Source of the DNA: CAYVTD01 sp964454445
Lineage (GTDB): Bacteria > Bacteroidota > Ignavibacteria > Kapaibacteriales > UBA2268
Assembly: GCA_964454445.1 (NCBI GenBank)
Contig: CAYVTD010000025.1
Coordinates: 1 to 49,457, forward strand
Reading direction: 5' to 3'
DNA: 49,457 nucleotides
The notes under the pieces were generated by a model. That model was given only the letters and a program-made list of their open reading frames with translations, did no database searches and was not told the origin of the DNA. Positions 1 to 9,044 of the stretch are shown here, piece by piece (within the stretch, counting starts at the first letter, position 1; each line of letters starts with the position of its first letter). A program made the position numbers and the translations under genes.

Positions 1-297
1 GGCAATCTCATAGATAGAATATTTTATTGGGTTTTCTATGGGGAAAGCCCTTTCTATTATGGTCGAGTAGTCGATTTTGTGCCAGATGACATACCAGACA
101 GTTCAATAATGGGAGTGCATTACACTCATTGGCCCATCTTTAATATTGCTGCTATGTGTGTAACTGTCGGAGTTATTATTCTTCTGATTTTTCATAATCA
201 TATCCCACTTTTAAACGATGCATTTAATCGCAAAGTAAAACCTGTTCAAAATGAAAAAACTACTGAGTTTGCTGCTCCATTAAGCGATGAACAATAA
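1..297 (+). CDS. lspA: Lipoprotein signal peptidase II (LspA), C-terminal part, lacking one catalytic Asp
   Basis: The gene is open from the first base, so only its C-terminal 98 codons are present. LspA is an inner-membrane aspartyl protease that removes signal peptides from prolipoproteins. The visible part has the GNLIDR motif with the first catalytic Asp, the VVDF motif about 20 residues later, and FNIA followed by a hydrophobic last membrane helix. In the family the second catalytic Asp directly follows FNxA (FNLAD in E. coli, D141). Here the codon at 151-153 is GCT (Ala), so the dyad is incomplete. The tail is long and polar. The stop overlaps the following pseudouridine synthase by 11 bases, a common lspA-rluD arrangement. 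Family identity is firm, but activity is doubtful. Confidence 0.85.
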   Translation, partial: GNLIDRIFYWVFYGESPFYYGRVVDFVPDDIPDSSIMGVHYTHWPIFNIAAMCVTVGVIILLIFHNHIPLLNDAFNRKVKPVQNEKTTEFAAPLSDEQ

Positions 298-1375
298 GCT
301 AAAACCACTCGACAACGATGAACAATACCCAGAATACATCGAAAAAATTTATGAATTTGTCATTCCTAATGGTCAGTTGCCCGAGCGTATTGATTCTTAT
401 ATTACAAGAAATATCAAATACGGTTCAAGGACTAAGGTAAGTCGTGCAATAGAAACCGGTAACGTAACTGTTAATGGTTTGAAATGCAAACCATCTCAAA
501 AAACGAAAGCCGGAGACAAGATAATTTGCATAATTCTAAAACCACCACCAATCGAACTCATTCCGGAAAACATACCACTTGATATCCTATACGAAGATGA
601 TTATTTATTAGTTGTTAATAAACCTGCTGGTATGCCCTCTCATCCTGGTTTTGGCAACAGAACAAAAACTCTTGTAAATGCTGTTTTATATCATCTTGGC
701 GTCCGAGAGCCGATTGCTGTCGATAATAATGACAACGAAGACGATGACGAGCAAAATGAGGGATCAATTTTTGCCAGCGAGGCAGTCCGACCTGGCTTAG
801 TACACCGGCTCGACAAGGATACTTCAGGGATTCTTGTTATATCTAAAGAGCCATATATTCAAACTCAACTCCAAAAGCAATTTCAAGAGCGTAGCACTGA
901 GCGTTTTTATTATGCTATTTGCTGGGGGTTGCCAAAAGAAGATAAAGGTATTATAAAAGGTAATATAGGGCGTTCGACTCGCGATCGGAAGATCTTTACT
1001 GTTGTAAAAAAAGGTGGGAAACCATCAATAACTGAATTTGAAGTGTTAGAAAGACACGAGCATACTTCCCTTATAAAATTAAAATTACAAACAGGGAGAA
1101 CACATCAAATCAGGGTCCATTCTTCGTGGATAAACCATCCCGTTTTCGGAGATTACAGCTATGGAGGTTGCTCGATTCTTTTCGGAGGTCAAAATCCTTA
1201 TTATAAAAACAAAGTGGAAAAATGCCTTATTATTGCACAAAGACAAATGCTGCACGCCAAAACCCTTGCCTTCACACATCCTATCTTAAAAGAAAAGATA
1301 TCTTTCGAGACCGAGCTTCCTGAAGATATGTCTAAAATACTTGATATTCTTAGAATTAGAAACGAGACTCTTTAG
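287..1375 (+). CDS. rluD: RluA/RluD-family 23S rRNA pseudouridine synthase
   Basis: Cytoplasmic enzyme that isomerises uridine to pseudouridine in large-subunit rRNA. The 362 residues start with an S4 RNA-binding domain (about residues 28-85; RIDSYI, VTVNG). The catalytic domain follows with the signature HRLDKDTSG, whose Asp is the nucleophile, and the downstream motif GRTHQIRVH. An acidic, low-complexity insertion rich in D, N and E (about residues 145-158) sits just before the catalytic motif and is not usual for the family. The ATG lies inside the 3' end of lspA, so the two are probably translationally coupled. The exact rRNA target (RluD versus RluC-type) cannot be set from sequence alone. 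Confidence 0.88.
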   Translation: MNNKLKPLDNDEQYPEYIEKIYEFVIPNGQLPERIDSYITRNIKYGSRTKVSRAIETGNVTVNGLKCKPSQKTKAGDKIICIILKPPPIELIPENIPLDILYEDDYLLVVNKPAGMPSHPGFGNRTKTLVNAVLYHLGVREPIAVDNNDNEDDDEQNEGSIFASEAVRPGLVHRLDKDTSGILVISKEPYIQTQLQKQFQERSTERFYYAICWGLPKEDKGIIKGNIGRSTRDRKIFTVVKKGGKPSITEFEVLERHEHTSLIKLKLQTGRTHQIRVHSSWINHPVFGDYSYGGCSILFGGQNPYYKNKVEKCLIIAQRQMLHAKTLAFTHPILKEKISFETELPEDMSKILDILRIRNETL

Positions 1376-1424
1376 TTGTGATTCAACTCACTTAACTTCA
1401 GCTATTTCATATAAAAAAATTTAA

Positions 1425-1457
1425 TTTGTAATAATTTAAATCAAATCCTTAACTTTG
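1425..1457 (+). promoter_or_regulatory. Bacteroidota-type promoter for the POT transporter gene
   Basis: TTTG at 1425-1428 and TAACTTTG at 1450-1457 match the Bacteroidota minus-33 (TTTG) and minus-7 (TAnnTTTG) elements with a 21-base spacer. They lie about 65 bases upstream of the transporter ATG, in the only gap between it and the upstream lspA-rluD pair. This is consensus matching only. Confidence 0.5.
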
Positions 1458-1520
1458 TATTGGATAACTTTATTAAGCTAAGAATTTAAAAAAGTATAAA
1501 TAACCGGATAAAGGAATTTT

Positions 1521-2933
1521 ATGGCTGAGGCAACAACAAAGAAAGCATCATTTAGAGATTTTCCCCTGAACTATTGGATTACAATTATTTTTGAGTTTTT
1601 TGAGCGAGGTTCATACTATGGTATGATGAGCGTTCTATCGGTATATATGACCGAGGAGCTTGGATTTGGCAAGGATCAGGTCGGTATAATAAAAAGCACT
1701 ATACAGCCCTTGCTCTATTTCCTGCCAATTTTGACTGGTGCTATTGCCGACAGAATGGGTTATCGAAAAACTTTGATGGTTGCTTTTGGACTGCTTGGTA
1801 CCGGCTATTTTCTTACATCACAGACAGAGCAATATGCTATGGTGTTTATTTCACTCGTAGTTATGGGATTAGGTGCAGGCACATTCAAGCCAATAATTTC
1901 AGGCACGATAGCAAAAGTAACAGACGAACGAACATCTACACTTGGCTTTGGGATTTTCTATTGGACTATCAATCTGGGAGCTTTTCTTTTTCCGTTAATA
2001 CTAGTTCCAATGTTAAAAGCAATCGATTGGAGTTATGTCATTATTGCTTCGGCTATCGGTACAGGCATGATGCTTATCCCAACAATCTTTTTTTATAAAG
2101 AACCAGCAAGGGTAGAAGTCAAAAAAGAGCCGTTTGGTGTGATAATGAAAGAAATCTTCTCGAAAATAGCAGTCGTTTTTATGGATTGGCGATTTATTCT
2201 GTTCATTTTTATTTATTCGTGGTTTTGGATACTTTATTTCCAAATGTTCGATAGCGTGCTTTGGTATATGAAGGCTTTTGTTGATGCCGAACCTCTCAAT
2301 AATTTTGTTAATAGAGTTACAGGGCTAAATTGGAAATTTGATACCGAGCATGTTACAGTTATTAACGCAGGCACAATAATTTTACTGCAATTGTTTATTT
2401 CGTCCATAGTAAGCAAAACAAAGGCATTGCCTACAATGGTTGTCGGTATATCTTTTGGCACTATTGGCATGGCAATATTGTCCTTAAGCACAAGCATTTG
2501 GATTTTCTTGATCGGCATCTTTATCTTTTCTATTGGTGAGATGACAGCCCATCCAAAGTTTATATCTTATCTCGGTTTAATAGCCCCACCCGATAAAAAA
2601 GCGACTTATATGGGCTTTGGTTTCTTGTACGGGGTTTTTGGTTCGTTTATCGGTGGTTATTTGGGCGCTTTCCTCTATCTTCGGTTTATTGATTATCCAA
2701 TGATAAATTTTATCAAACAGAAACTCGTCGAAGCCGGTTCGCAGCTTCAACTAGCCTCCGATGTTAAAATAAATGATGCTCTCGAGGCGGCTCAAACTAT
2801 TGGTTTAGATAAGCAAATCATTTCCCAACAGGCATATACTTCTGAGCTTTGGTTGCTGTTTAGTTCTATCGGTATTTTGTGCATTATCGGTCTGCTATCC
2901 TATCAAAAATTCATAGGAACTAGAGATAAATAA
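1521..2933 (+). CDS. POT/PTR-family proton-dependent oligopeptide transporter
   Basis: Major-facilitator-type inner-membrane symporter for di- and tripeptides. The N-terminus carries the POT signature in the form EFFERGSYYG (the usual motif is ExxERFxYYG) in helix 1, followed by GAIADRMGYRKT, the loop 2-3 MFS motif. The 470 residues hold about 12-14 hydrophobic segments, normal for bacterial POT proteins. The sequence F-G-F-L-Y-G-x-F-G-S in the C-terminal half is also typical. A Bacteroidota-type promoter lies just upstream, and the gene converges on the histidine kinase gene 50 bases downstream. The family is certain; the substrate (peptide) is inferred from the family. Confidence 0.88.
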   Translation: MAEATTKKASFRDFPLNYWITIIFEFFERGSYYGMMSVLSVYMTEELGFGKDQVGIIKSTIQPLLYFLPILTGAIADRMGYRKTLMVAFGLLGTGYFLTSQTEQYAMVFISLVVMGLGAGTFKPIISGTIAKVTDERTSTLGFGIFYWTINLGAFLFPLILVPMLKAIDWSYVIIASAIGTGMMLIPTIFFYKEPARVEVKKEPFGVIMKEIFSKIAVVFMDWRFILFIFIYSWFWILYFQMFDSVLWYMKAFVDAEPLNNFVNRVTGLNWKFDTEHVTVINAGTIILLQLFISSIVSKTKALPTMVVGISFGTIGMAILSLSTSIWIFLIGIFIFSIGEMTAHPKFISYLGLIAPPDKKATYMGFGFLYGVFGSFIGGYLGAFLYLRFIDYPMINFIKQKLVEAGSQLQLASDVKINDALEAAQTIGLDKQIISQQAYTSELWLLFSSIGILCIIGLLSYQKFIGTRDK

Positions 2934-2983
2934 AGAAAATACAATAAGAGCAGAAGAATGTGAAAGTTTTTCAAGTTTCTTGA

Positions 2984-3871
2984 TTAGTTTGTAACAAGAG
3001 GTAACGAGAAACAAAAGGTCGAGCCTTTGCCAACAGCACTTTTCACCCAAACTCGTCCTTTGTGAGCTTCGACAAGTTTTTTAATTATCCACAATCCTAG
3101 ACCGGTAGAAGATTCGCCGCCAGTTGGCTGTGATGAAAGGCGAACGCCTTTTTTAAAAGCTTTTCTCAGGTCTTCTTCGGATAAACCTGGACCGGTGTCT
3201 TTAACTTCAACAACAATATAATCATCTCTAAATGACGAAGATACAAGCACTTTTCCTTCTTTCGGAGTAAATTTGATGGCGTTCGATAAAATATTATCTA
3301 CTACTTCTGAGATTTTTTGTGGGTCCATCATACTTTCAGGAAGATTATCACTCAAATTCATTAGCAAATTTATAGATTTTCTCTCTGCTGCTGGTGAATT
3401 TATTGCACACTGGTCCTCAAGAATGAGGTTAATATCGCACAATTCTTTATATAACAATAACTGAGTGCCTTCGAGCGCCATAACGCGAGATACTTCCTTC
3501 GATAAAGAAACTATTCTTTTTGAAGTTTCTGCTATATCCTGAATAATATCTTGCTGGTCGACAGCGTTGTAATTATACGAAGACAACAAATCGACCAGTC
3601 CTTGAATAATGGCAGCGGGATTCTTTATATCATGGATAATAAGAGCAAAAAGGTCGTCTTTTTGCTTTTGGAGCTCTTCGAGTTCAGATTTCGATTTGTT
3701 CAGCTTATCTACCTGTTCTTGCAGGCTCTTATTGCTGTCCTGCAATTCTTTGGTGCGTGTCTGCATACGGTCTATTTGGAGGCGCAAGCCAGTGATTTCT
3801 GATGTTAAACGGTCGAGTTGTTCTTGTAAATTTTGGCTTTCTTGAGAAGAAACCTTTTCGTTTTCTTGCAT
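2984..3871 (-). CDS. Cytoplasmic sensor histidine kinase with N-terminal coiled coil
   Basis: The 295 residues have no membrane segment. Residues 1 to about 75 are a Q/E/K/L-rich coiled coil (repeated LQEQxDRL-like heptads), replacing a conventional sensor domain. The HisKA domain follows with phospho-acceptor His in IIHDIKNPAA, then the HATPase_c domain with the N box (DNILSNAIKF), the G1 box (DTGPGL) and the G2 region (GLGLWIIKKLVEAHKG). It is therefore a complete kinase core. No response regulator gene is adjacent, so the partner is unknown and the kinase is an orphan here. The coiled coil suggests that it senses through a partner protein or through dimer state (inference). Confidence 0.88.
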   Translation of the reverse strand: MQENEKVSSQESQNLQEQLDRLTSEITGLRLQIDRMQTRTKELQDSNKSLQEQVDKLNKSKSELEELQKQKDDLFALIIHDIKNPAAIIQGLVDLLSSYNYNAVDQQDIIQDIAETSKRIVSLSKEVSRVMALEGTQLLLYKELCDINLILEDQCAINSPAAERKSINLLMNLSDNLPESMMDPQKISEVVDNILSNAIKFTPKEGKVLVSSSFRDDYIVVEVKDTGPGLSEEDLRKAFKKGVRLSSQPTGGESSTGLGLWIIKKLVEAHKGRVWVKSAVGKGSTFCFSLPLVTN

Positions 3872-3908
3872 TTGTATCTCATTTTTATTAATTGACTTAT
3901 CCGCAATA

Positions 3909-3916
3909 CAAATATA
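3909..3916 (-). promoter_or_regulatory. Minus-7-like element of the histidine kinase gene
   Basis: On the minus strand TATATTTG matches TAnnTTTG about 40 bases upstream of the kinase ATG. No clear TTTG minus-33 box is present at the expected distance, so this is a weak call. Confidence 0.3.
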
Positions 3917-4131
3917 AGATATTTTAATTAAAATATTTTAGATAAAATGAAAAACAATAAATTATGTAAAAAAATGGACAAAAAAATAGTGATATTATTT
4001 TTAATAGCAAAATTGACAAAAAGTTTTCAGATTATCTTTTTTTTTACTAATTTGTAAAATTATGTGCAAAATTGTTAAAAAAAAGAGTAAATTCGACTAG
4101 CTACCTATTTTTTCAATAAGAAGGAACTACA

Positions 4132-6396
4132 ATGAAAGAGATTTTTGACATCGAAATGCTTAGAAAACATTACGCAAATTTTGCCACGAAAGTAGATGAA
4201 GCAAAGAAGGTATTGACCAAACCATTATCATTGGCAGAAAAGATACTTTATGCACATCTTTTCGAAGGAGAGAAGCTCCGGGCATTCCAACGTGGTGTTG
4301 ATTATGTTGATTTTGCACCGGACAGGGTGGCAATGCAAGACGCTACTGCACAAATGGCTTTGCTGCAATTTATGCAAGCAGGCAGGGCTCAGGCAGCAGT
4401 GCCTTCGACCGTCCATTGCGACCATTTAATTCAAGCTCGCGTAGGTGCAGGCAAAGACCTTGCCGCTGCAAAAGAAATTAATAGCGAAGTATATGATTTT
4501 CTTTCTTCGGTATCGAATAAGTATGGTATTGGTTTTTGGAAGCCCGGTGCAGGGATTATTCATCAGGTTGTTCTCGAGAATTACGCATTTCCTGGAGGAA
4601 TGATGATTGGCACAGACTCGCATACTGTCAATGCAGGTGGGCTTGCAATGGTAGCCATTGGAGTCGGCGGCGCCGATGCTGTGGACGTTATGGCAGGAAT
4701 GGCTTGGGAACTTAAATTTCCTAAGTTAATAGGCGTAAAACTTACTGGAAAAATGAACGGTTGGACCTCAGCGAAAGATGTAATTTTAAAAGTATCTGGC
4801 ATTTTAACCGTTAAAGGTGGTACAGGTGCGATTATTGAATACTTCGGTGAAGGTGCTAAAACTATTTCTTGCACTGGTAAAGGCACGATTTGCAACATGG
4901 GGGCTGAAGTTGGAGCTACTACTTCAACTTTTGGCTTCGACCAAAAAATGTATGACTATCTTGTGGCTACTAATCGCGAAGAAGTTGCCGATATGGCTCA
5001 GAATATTGCTGATTATCTAACAGGCGACAAAGAAGTTTATGCCAATCCGAAAAAATATTTCGATCAAGTCATCGAAATTAATTTGTCAGAACTCGAGCCA
5101 CATGTCAATGGACCATTTACTCCCGACTTAGCTCATCCAATCTCGAAACTTGCCGAAAATGTAAAGAAAAATGGCTGGCCCGAGAAACTTGACGTTGGAT
5201 TGATTGGTTCTTGTACCAATTCTTCTTATGAAGATATAACCCGCGCTGCTTCTTTGGCAAAGCAAGCTTTGGATAAGGGCCTTAAAGTAAAATCTGAGTT
5301 TACCATAACCCCTGGTTCGGAAATGGTTCGTTATACAATCGAGCGAGATGGATTAATCGAAATTTTCGAGAAAATTGGCGGGCTTGTCCTTGCAAATGCT
5401 TGTGGACCTTGTATTGGTCAATGGGCACGTCCTGGCGTCGAAAAACAAGAAAAGAACTCGATTATTACATCGTTCAATCGCAATTTTGCCAAGCGTAATG
5501 ATGGAAATCCAAATACGCATAGCTTCGTAGCATCACCCGAAATGGTTACTGCTCTCGCCATTGCTGGCTCGCTTGCGTTCAATCCATTAACAGATAAGCT
5601 TAAAAATGAAAATGGCGAGGAAGTGATGCTCGATCCTCCTGTTGGCGAAGAGCTTCCCCAGAAGGGTTTTGATGTGGACGACCCTGGTTATCAAGCACCT
5701 GCTGCAGACGGGAGCAGTTTGCAGGTTATCGTTAAAGAGGATTCGCAGCGATTGCAATTACTTACTCCTTTCGACCTCTGGGATGGTAAAGACTTAATTG
5801 GCTTAAAGCTGCTAATTAAAGCCAAGGGCAAATGTACAACCGACCACATCTCTATGGCTGGTCCCTGGCTGAAATATCGTGGTCATCTCGATAATATTTC
5901 TAATAATATGCTAACAGGCGCAGTCAATTTCTTTAATGACACAACAAACAAAGTAAAAAATCAGCTAAATGGGGAATACGATGAAGTTCCTAAAGTGCAG
6001 CGTCAATATAAAGCTAATCAAATCGGCTCAATCGTCGTAGGAGACGAAAACTATGGCGAGGGTTCGTCTCGTGAGCATGCAGCTATGGAGCCACGCCATT
6101 TAGGCGTTCGTGCTGTTATCGTCAAATCTTTTGCAAGAATACACGAAACTAATTTGAAAAAACAAGGAATGTTGGCGCTTACTTTCAAGAACAAAGAAGA
6201 TTACGATAAAATATTGGAAGATGATTCAATTGATATTAAGCTTGGCAATTTCAAACCAAACGAGCCGGTATTAATAATTCTTCGGCATAAAGATGGCAGC
6301 TACGATGAGATTCAAGCACTTCATTCATACAATGAATATCAAATTGAGTGGTTTAAGGCAGGCTCAGCGCTAAACCTCATAAAAATAAAGAGATAA
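4132..6396 (+). CDS. acn: Aconitate hydratase, mitochondrial-type (754 aa)
   Basis: TCA-cycle enzyme that interconverts citrate and isocitrate through cis-aconitate with a [4Fe-4S] cluster. The cluster cysteines are visible: one in GSCTNS (about residue 361) and two in CGPC (about residues 424 and 427). GTDSHT in domain 1 and GEGSSREHAA in the C-terminal swivel domain are substrate-binding motifs. The 754-residue length and N-terminus fit the mitochondrial aconitase subgroup used by many Bacteroidota, rather than the about 890-residue AcnA or the AcnB forms. An AGGA ribosome site precedes the ATG by 8 bases. The upstream 260 bases are very AT-rich, with no other gene. Confidence 0.95.
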   Translation: MKEIFDIEMLRKHYANFATKVDEAKKVLTKPLSLAEKILYAHLFEGEKLRAFQRGVDYVDFAPDRVAMQDATAQMALLQFMQAGRAQAAVPSTVHCDHLIQARVGAGKDLAAAKEINSEVYDFLSSVSNKYGIGFWKPGAGIIHQVVLENYAFPGGMMIGTDSHTVNAGGLAMVAIGVGGADAVDVMAGMAWELKFPKLIGVKLTGKMNGWTSAKDVILKVSGILTVKGGTGAIIEYFGEGAKTISCTGKGTICNMGAEVGATTSTFGFDQKMYDYLVATNREEVADMAQNIADYLTGDKEVYANPKKYFDQVIEINLSELEPHVNGPFTPDLAHPISKLAENVKKNGWPEKLDVGLIGSCTNSSYEDITRAASLAKQALDKGLKVKSEFTITPGSEMVRYTIERDGLIEIFEKIGGLVLANACGPCIGQWARPGVEKQEKNSIITSFNRNFAKRNDGNPNTHSFVASPEMVTALAIAGSLAFNPLTDKLKNENGEEVMLDPPVGEELPQKGFDVDDPGYQAPAADGSSLQVIVKEDSQRLQLLTPFDLWDGKDLIGLKLLIKAKGKCTTDHISMAGPWLKYRGHLDNISNNMLTGAVNFFNDTTNKVKNQLNGEYDEVPKVQRQYKANQIGSIVVGDENYGEGSSREHAAMEPRHLGVRAVIVKSFARIHETNLKKQGMLALTFKNKEDYDKILEDDSIDIKLGNFKPNEPVLIILRHKDGSYDEIQALHSYNEYQIEWFKAGSALNLIKIKR

Positions 6397-6449
6397 AAAT
6401 TATTTAATACTGCTGTTTTTTTACATAAGTGAAATTATTCAAAAATTTT

Positions 6450-6575
6450 GGCTGTCTTTTAACCAATATTATCTCGAACAAACAAGGATGTTTGTGCTAC
6501 CAAATCCGATTGTTTCTAGGAGGTTAGACATCTTTGTCTGACAAATTATACAAAAATATTCTTTTGAGACAGCCT
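6450..6575. repeat. Structured dispersed repeat, copy A (inverted ends, two internal hairpins)
   Basis: The element begins GGCTGTCT and ends AGACAGCC(T), which pair as an 8-bp terminal inverted repeat. Inside are two hairpins. The first is ACAAACA/TGTTTGT with loop AGGA at 6478-6495. The second is GTTAGACA/TGTCTGAC with loop TCTT at 6523-6542. The same layout recurs at 9367-9495 with paired base changes in both stems. It lies between two convergent genes and may serve as a terminator or be a MITE-like non-autonomous mobile element. No target-site duplication is evident. Confidence 0.8.
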
Positions 6576-6613
6576 CATTTTTATTTGTAACAAATAACTA
6601 ATTTTTGTATTTC

Positions 6614-7339
6614 TTAGAAGATTAAAGCGAATATTCTTACTATATCAGACCATGGGGTGAAGGTTACTACTCTGTAGCCCAACAAGGTGCCAACTGTTAT
6701 TAAAGAAAAACCGGCAAACTTGTGGATTTTGGCAATAAATTCATCTGACATTCGCGATTTGTAATGAATTAATGTACGCGTTAGCACATAGATCCAACTG
6801 AAATTGCCAAATCCAAAACCAAATGCAAAAGATATGTTGCTCCAAAAAGAAATCTCAAAAAATTTCAAGCTTTGTGCCCAAGTCGTTAAAACTGCAAGTG
6901 AGGGCAGAAATGATGGATTTGCCATATTTGCTATTGCTATTGTAACTCCGAGCAAAAAAGGACCTTTGTGAGAAAAAGTGTCGAGCATTTTTAAAAAGCG
7001 GTTAGTTTCTTTTAGATGATTTCTCTTCGAGCGATTCTTATTTGTTTTTATTTGAATTATTCCAAAAGTAACAATTGAGACAATAACAACCATCTGGAAA
7101 ATTAAAATTGGCAACGGATTATGCTCGGCAAAATATATGACATAGCTTATAATAGCCGAAGTAGCAAAGAACATTAAACCACAATATATAAAATCGAGCA
7201 AACCGGTTCCCAAACCAACTAAAGTGCTATGTCTTGGTCCTTTGTCGAGTGCTATTTTAATAGCTGTTATTGCCACCGGTCCGGGAGGTATAGCCACAAC
7301 AAAACCTATTATAAGACCAAATAGTAAAGGAATTGGCAT
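6614..7339 (-). CDS. LysE/RhtB-family amino-acid exporter
   Basis: Inner-membrane exporter of the LysE superfamily. The N-terminus reads GLIIGFVVAIPPGPVA, the family hallmark (helix 1 with the PPGP motif), followed by a basic loop and about six hydrophobic segments. A lysine/arginine-rich cytoplasmic loop lies around residues 100-115. At 241 residues it is about 30 longer than typical RhtB proteins. It is probably a monocistronic gene: repeat copy A lies downstream and an AT-rich gap with a hairpin lies upstream. The substrate cannot be told from sequence. Confidence 0.8.
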   Translation of the reverse strand: MPIPLLFGLIIGFVVAIPPGPVAITAIKIALDKGPRHSTLVGLGTGLLDFIYCGLMFFATSAIISYVIYFAEHNPLPILIFQMVVIVSIVTFGIIQIKTNKNRSKRNHLKETNRFLKMLDTFSHKGPFLLGVTIAIANMANPSFLPSLAVLTTWAQSLKFFEISFWSNISFAFGFGFGNFSWIYVLTRTLIHYKSRMSDEFIAKIHKFAGFSLITVGTLLGYRVVTFTPWSDIVRIFALIF

Positions 7340-7420
7340 AAGCTAAAAATTCAATTATTATTCGACAAAAAGCATTTTAATTCAAATACAAATAAACTTT
7401 TCCATATTAGAAACGGAAAA

Positions 7421-7440
7421 GTGTGTATTTTCTTACACAC
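7421..7440 (-). terminator. Hairpin, possible intrinsic terminator of the C1 peptidase transcript
   Basis: A 7-bp perfect stem (GTGTGTA/TACACAC) with a 6-base loop is followed on the minus strand by TTTT. It lies about 190 bases beyond the peptidase stop and 80 bases before the LysE-type start. The T-tract is short, so the call is moderate. Confidence 0.4.
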
Positions 7441-7631
7441 AAATTACAAAAAATATTTTTTACAAAAAAAATAATTTTTATTCATTAATTAGTTTATTTA
7501 CAATGATTTTGGTTAATAAAATGATAAATCAGGACGTTTATTTGAATAAAACGCGGAAGTATTCTTATTGTATCTTACTTATAATACAGTAAATTAAATC
7601 ATTTTAACGAGTAATTTTCTGATAGCATGTG

Positions 7632-8864
7632 TCAGTTTTTAAATTTTTCAAGCAGCCATTTAACAGCGTCTTTGTGGAGCATTAAGTTCATTATTTTCAA
7701 CTTGAGATAATTCTCGTGGTAGAAATAAAACCCTTCATTTTTTCCATCATGCGATCCGCTACCTGAATCCTTAATTAAAAACCATGTACCTTCCTTATTC
7801 TCCATATAACCGACAAGATGAATGCCGTGGTCGTCTGTTGTAGTGTGGTTTGAAAAGCGGAACTGGCGGGCAATTTCATCTATGTATTCACTTGGGATAT
7901 CATAACTTGGTACCATTGCAACTTCCGACATTGACGAATAGCCTGTTTCTGAGACATCTCCGCCAATGGCTATTGAATAGCCATTTTTAGCAGCTCTCTT
8001 GACTACTTCCATAAAATCGTCGAGATTGATATTGTAATAATTATCGCATTTCCACCAATTGTCAGGCACATCGTATATGGCTTTATCGTTGTAAGGCTCT
8101 TGTTTCAGAGACATAAAGTCCACATAGTCGTCCATATTTAATTTTACATAATTCTGAAAATATTGCAAAGGAGTGAGTTTCTTGCCATCAACTTCGACAA
8201 ACTCTGGTGGCGTGCCAAGATAGTGATTTAATATGCTTTTTATGGTTGAAAGAGCTTGCTCTTCGTTCCAGGCGTTTGCTGCTTTGAGGGATTTAAGATA
8301 GGACTCCATCTCTTGTATTAAAATATGGTGGTCGTGAAACTGCTGCCCGTGTAAAAGACCTGTATAAGCTTCGGCAGGGACGCAGCCATATTTCTCCCAA
8401 ATTCGCCTGACTGCATTCATTTGCGATCCCTCTGAAAAATAGGAATCTCCACGCTCGTTTATAAAGCGGCGTGCTTTTTCGACATATTCCCAATAAACAG
8501 TAAACATTTCGGATATCTTTATTTTTTTCTTATGGATTCTATATATTTCAGATTCAAAGAACGATGTGCCGCTGAAGCACCAGCAAGTACCAGTCCAACC
8601 TTGAGAAATTGGTTCGTTGTACCAGACCTTTTTAAATTGATCGATCGAAGTGGGCAATTCGTAGCCTGTGAAATCCATTCTAAAAGCTTTTCTTTCTTTT
8701 TCTTTCTTTTTGTTGAATTCGTCGCAACTTTTCTTTATTTTTTCCCAATATGGGCTGCTAGGTATTTCAAAATTGCCTTGATCGTGTTTAGGTTGTTGAG
8801 AAAAAGTTGGAGTAAGGGACAATGCAATTGCCAAACTGATAATAAGTATCTTATAATGCTTCAT
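7632..8864 (-). CDS. Secreted C1 (papain/bleomycin hydrolase-like) cysteine peptidase
   Basis: The chosen ATG is preceded by GAGG at 6 bases, whereas the ATG four codons upstream has no ribosome site. From this start the protein has 410 residues and begins with a lysine-containing n-region and a hydrophobic stretch ending near SLTPTFS-Q, a classical signal peptide. The catalytic Cys lies in GWTGTCWCFSG, matching the QxGxCW pattern of C1 peptidases. The catalytic His is in DDHGIHLVGY. The third position falls in IKDSGSG, where papain-like enzymes have Asn; Asp here is, as I recall, usual in this Bacteroidota aminopeptidase C-like branch. It probably acts in the periplasm or outside the cell on peptides. 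Confidence 0.82.
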   Translation of the reverse strand: MKHYKILIISLAIALSLTPTFSQQPKHDQGNFEIPSSPYWEKIKKSCDEFNKKKEKERKAFRMDFTGYELPTSIDQFKKVWYNEPISQGWTGTCWCFSGTSFFESEIYRIHKKKIKISEMFTVYWEYVEKARRFINERGDSYFSEGSQMNAVRRIWEKYGCVPAEAYTGLLHGQQFHDHHILIQEMESYLKSLKAANAWNEEQALSTIKSILNHYLGTPPEFVEVDGKKLTPLQYFQNYVKLNMDDYVDFMSLKQEPYNDKAIYDVPDNWWKCDNYYNINLDDFMEVVKRAAKNGYSIAIGGDVSETGYSSMSEVAMVPSYDIPSEYIDEIARQFRFSNHTTTDDHGIHLVGYMENKEGTWFLIKDSGSGSHDGKNEGFYFYHENYLKLKIMNLMLHKDAVKWLLEKFKN

Positions 8865-9044
8865 ATTAATCCTCATAACATTTGTTTTTTTGATTTTTTT
8901 TATTGTGTTATATATGAAGAAAACAATTTAAGAAAATCGAGTTAGAATGACAATAGAATCTTATGGATAAAAAGCAGATTATGGAAAAAAAGATATAATA
9001 AACCTAAATTATTTTTTATGAATATTCTCTAATAATTAACCTAA

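Noticed and set aside
2013..2518. Minus-strand open frames inside the POT transporter gene
   Set aside because: They lie fully within a strongly supported gene, lack domains or ribosome sites and have low-complexity shadow composition.
4228..5020. Open frames opposite or shifted within aconitase
   Set aside because: Aconitase motifs cover this whole stretch in one frame; the others are shadows.
8532..8945. 137-codon plus-strand frame over the C1 peptidase start
   Set aside because: It overlaps the peptidase catalytic region and its translation is Phe/Cys-rich with no domain.
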